A model generated the notes under the pieces. The model was given only the letters and a program-made list of their open reading frames with translations. It was not told where the DNA came from and ran no database searches. A stretch of 7,824 nucleotides of DNA from JAKAUF01 sp050746205 (GTDB taxonomy: Bacteria > Acidobacteriota > Terriglobia > Terriglobales > SCQP01), in assembly GCA_050746205.1 (NCBI GenBank), contig JBOGKW010000167.1, forward strand, positions 1 through 7,824, in the 5' to 3' direction. The position numbers and the translations under genes are program-made. Below are positions 6,735-7,824 of the stretch, piece after piece. Position 1 is the first letter of the stretch. Each line of letters opens with the position of its first letter.

Positions 6735-6800
6735 GTCAGTTCAGGGGCCGGCGGCGGGCTCGGGCGCTTGGGGCATGGTCAGTTCAGGGGCCGGCGGCGG
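6735..6800. repeat. 23-bp direct repeat spanning the end of the AAA+ gene
   Basis: The same 23 bases (starting GTCAGTTCAGGGGCCGG) occur at 6735-6757 and 6778-6800, a 43-base period; the intervening bases are only loosely alike. The right copy contains the AAA+ stop codon (TGA at 6781-6779). The left copy carries the same TGA into the intergenic region, where it closes the frame upstream of the VWA ATG. Between them, on the minus strand, an ATG two bases after the AAA+ stop opens an 11-codon frame (6776-6741). It looks like an old partial tandem duplication. Confidence 0.85.
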
Positions 6801-7824
6801 ATCTGCGGGCCCGGCTCGGCGCGGCTGGCCTCGCTGCGGACCTTGGGCTCGGCATAGTAGCCGCGCTGCTCGCCGCGCTGGATGCGTTTATGGGCGCACA
6901 GGCCCTCGAGCACGAACTCCGCCGCCGCCAGCTTCAGCGCCACCGGCGGCCGCGGGCCCAGGTTCAGATGCTGGCACTGGGCCTCCAAGCCCTGGATCTG
7001 CCGCACCTGGGCCCAGCTTTCCCGCGCGCCAGCGCCGTCGGCCAACTGCAAGGTGCCCCCCAGCTCGAACCACTGAACTATAGCTTGCAGCCCGGCTTGC
7101 AGGCCCTCGGCGGCGCCGTCGGCGGAAAAATGGCGGTCGAAGATGCGGGCGATGCCCTTGCCCACCAACTCCCGGGCCACGGTGTCGCCGCCGCGCAGTT
7201 CGCCTTCATACTCCAGCTCCAGCTTGCCGGTCAGCGCCGGCAAGGCCGCGTGCACGTCGAGCACCCGCGCCACCACCGGCTCTTCGCCGCCCGCCGCCAA
7301 GGCGCGGCGCTCGGCGTTGGCCCCCGCCAGCTCCAGGCAGGCAATGGGCAGGCGCTGGCTGACGCCGCTGCGCTGGTCCACGCGCTTGTCCTCGCGGGCG
7401 GCGAAGGCGATGGCCTCTACCACCTCGCGCACGAACTCGGGAAAAATCAACCCCGGCTCCGGCGGCACGCGGGCCTCCTGCCGCGTGATCGCCACGGCCT
7501 CGGCCAGCGAGGCGGGATAGTGCGTGCGGATCTCGCTGCCGATGCGGTCCTTTAGCGGCGTGACGATCTTGCCCCGGGCGGTATAGTCATCGGGGTTGGC
7601 GCTGAAGGCCAAGGCCACGTCCAGGCGCAGGCGGACCGGATAGCCCTTAATCTGGACGTCGCCTTCTTGCATGATGTTGAACAAGCCGACCTGGATCTTG
7701 CCGGCCAAATCGGGCAGCTCATTGACGACGAAGATGCCGCGGTTGGCGCGCGGCAGCAAGCCGTAGTGGATGGTCAGCTCATTGTCCAGGGCGTGGCCGG
7801 CGCGCGCCGCCTTGATGGGGTCCA
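6779..7824 (-). CDS. Mg-chelatase ChlI/MoxR-like AAA+ ATPase, 5' end outside window
   Basis: C-terminal part of a AAA+ ATPase; 347 residues are visible and the frame runs off the right edge, so the Walker A is outside. The visible start is DPIKAARAGHALDNELTIHY. Walker B is at visible residues 30-39 (IFVVNELPDL), with N where many AAA+ proteins have D; as far as I recall NELPDL is normal in this subfamily. Then come IQVGLFNIMQEGDVQIKGY (43-61), sensor 1 SANPDDYT (74-81, N76) and the arginine-finger block LKDRIGSEIRTHYP (90-103). The FNIMQEGDVQI-GY stretch is typical of Mg-chelatase-like and MoxR ATPases. The remaining 240 residues are helical, including a conserved-looking REDKRVDQRSGVSQRLP, and end in a basic tail (PQIRRRPLN). 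It is followed on the same strand by the VWA gene and probably forms a remodelling or metal-insertion machine with it. It is not a true ChlI by context, since no chlorophyll genes are seen. Confidence 0.88.
   Translation of the reverse strand, partial: DPIKAARAGHALDNELTIHYGLLPRANRGIFVVNELPDLAGKIQVGLFNIMQEGDVQIKGYPVRLRLDVALAFSANPDDYTARGKIVTPLKDRIGSEIRTHYPASLAEAVAITRQEARVPPEPGLIFPEFVREVVEAIAFAAREDKRVDQRSGVSQRLPIACLELAGANAERRALAAGGEEPVVARVLDVHAALPALTGKLELEYEGELRGGDTVARELVGKGIARIFDRHFSADGAAEGLQAGLQAIVQWFELGGTLQLADGAGARESWAQVRQIQGLEAQCQHLNLGPRPPVALKLAAAEFVLEGLCAHKRIQRGEQRGYYAEPKVRSEASRAEPGPQIRRRPLN

Noticed and set aside
6061..7083. 340-codon plus-strand frame over the AAA+/VWA junction
   Set aside because: Antisense to two genes with clear domains; composition is dominated by G, A, Q and R, typical of a shadow frame.
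6695..7555. 286-codon plus-strand frame antisense to the AAA+ gene
   Set aside because: A/L/G/Q-rich shadow; the minus strand carries the Walker B, sensor 1 and arginine-finger motifs.
1..7824. CRISPR array, tRNA or rRNA genes
   Set aside because: I saw no regularly spaced repeats, no tRNA-like cloverleaf with a T-loop, and no conserved rRNA segments on either strand.

Overview
The window comes from a GC-rich bacterial chromosome. Flanking genes reach about 80% G+C locally (hand count, 2401-2460), while part of the toxin-antitoxin block falls to about 43% (4321-4380). Gene content and style suggest Acidobacteriota: a Mg-chelatase-like AAA+/VWA pair, a stand-alone truB, a DUF465 protein, and an intergenic stretch with a motif I associate from memory with acidobacterial genomes. 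This assignment is tentative, because no rRNA, tRNA or lineage-specific marker is present.

Layout, left to right. (1) 257-1270 (+) is an M20-family metallohydrolase with all expected metal ligands. (2) 1307-1543 (-) is a small DUF465/YdcH-like coiled-coil protein that converges on it. (3) 1544-1739 is a divergent promoter region. (4) 1740-2642 (+) is truB, the tRNA pseudouridine-55 synthase. (5) 2643-3118 is a GC-rich intergenic stretch without a recognisable gene; it holds a hairpin flanked by short direct repeats. (6) 3119-4871 (-) is a complete darT-darG toxin-antitoxin operon. (7) 4872-5460 is a non-conserved junction with a 57-codon open frame, a decayed IS3-family transposase fragment and two perfect hairpins. 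(8) 5461-6702 (-) is a VWA-domain protein with an intact MIDAS. (9) 6779-7824 (-) is the 3' part of a Mg-chelatase/MoxR-like AAA+ ATPase, cut by the window edge, that probably forms an operon with the VWA gene.

How the parts work together. DarT is expected to ADP-ribosylate thymidine bases on single-stranded DNA. DarG removes the mark with its macrodomain and blocks DarT with its C-terminal domain. Such pairs act as toxin-antitoxin and anti-phage systems. Lower G+C and an adjacent IS remnant suggest that darTG was acquired horizontally between housekeeping genes. The AAA+/VWA pair resembles ChlI/ChlD and MoxR/VWA machines that remodel proteins or insert metal; its substrate cannot be read from this window.

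The most notable element is darTG in a transposon-scarred island. It belongs to a known family, and I see no wholly new system. Less explained are the 57-codon frame beside darT, the 2643-3118 spacer and the repeat at the AAA+/VWA junction.
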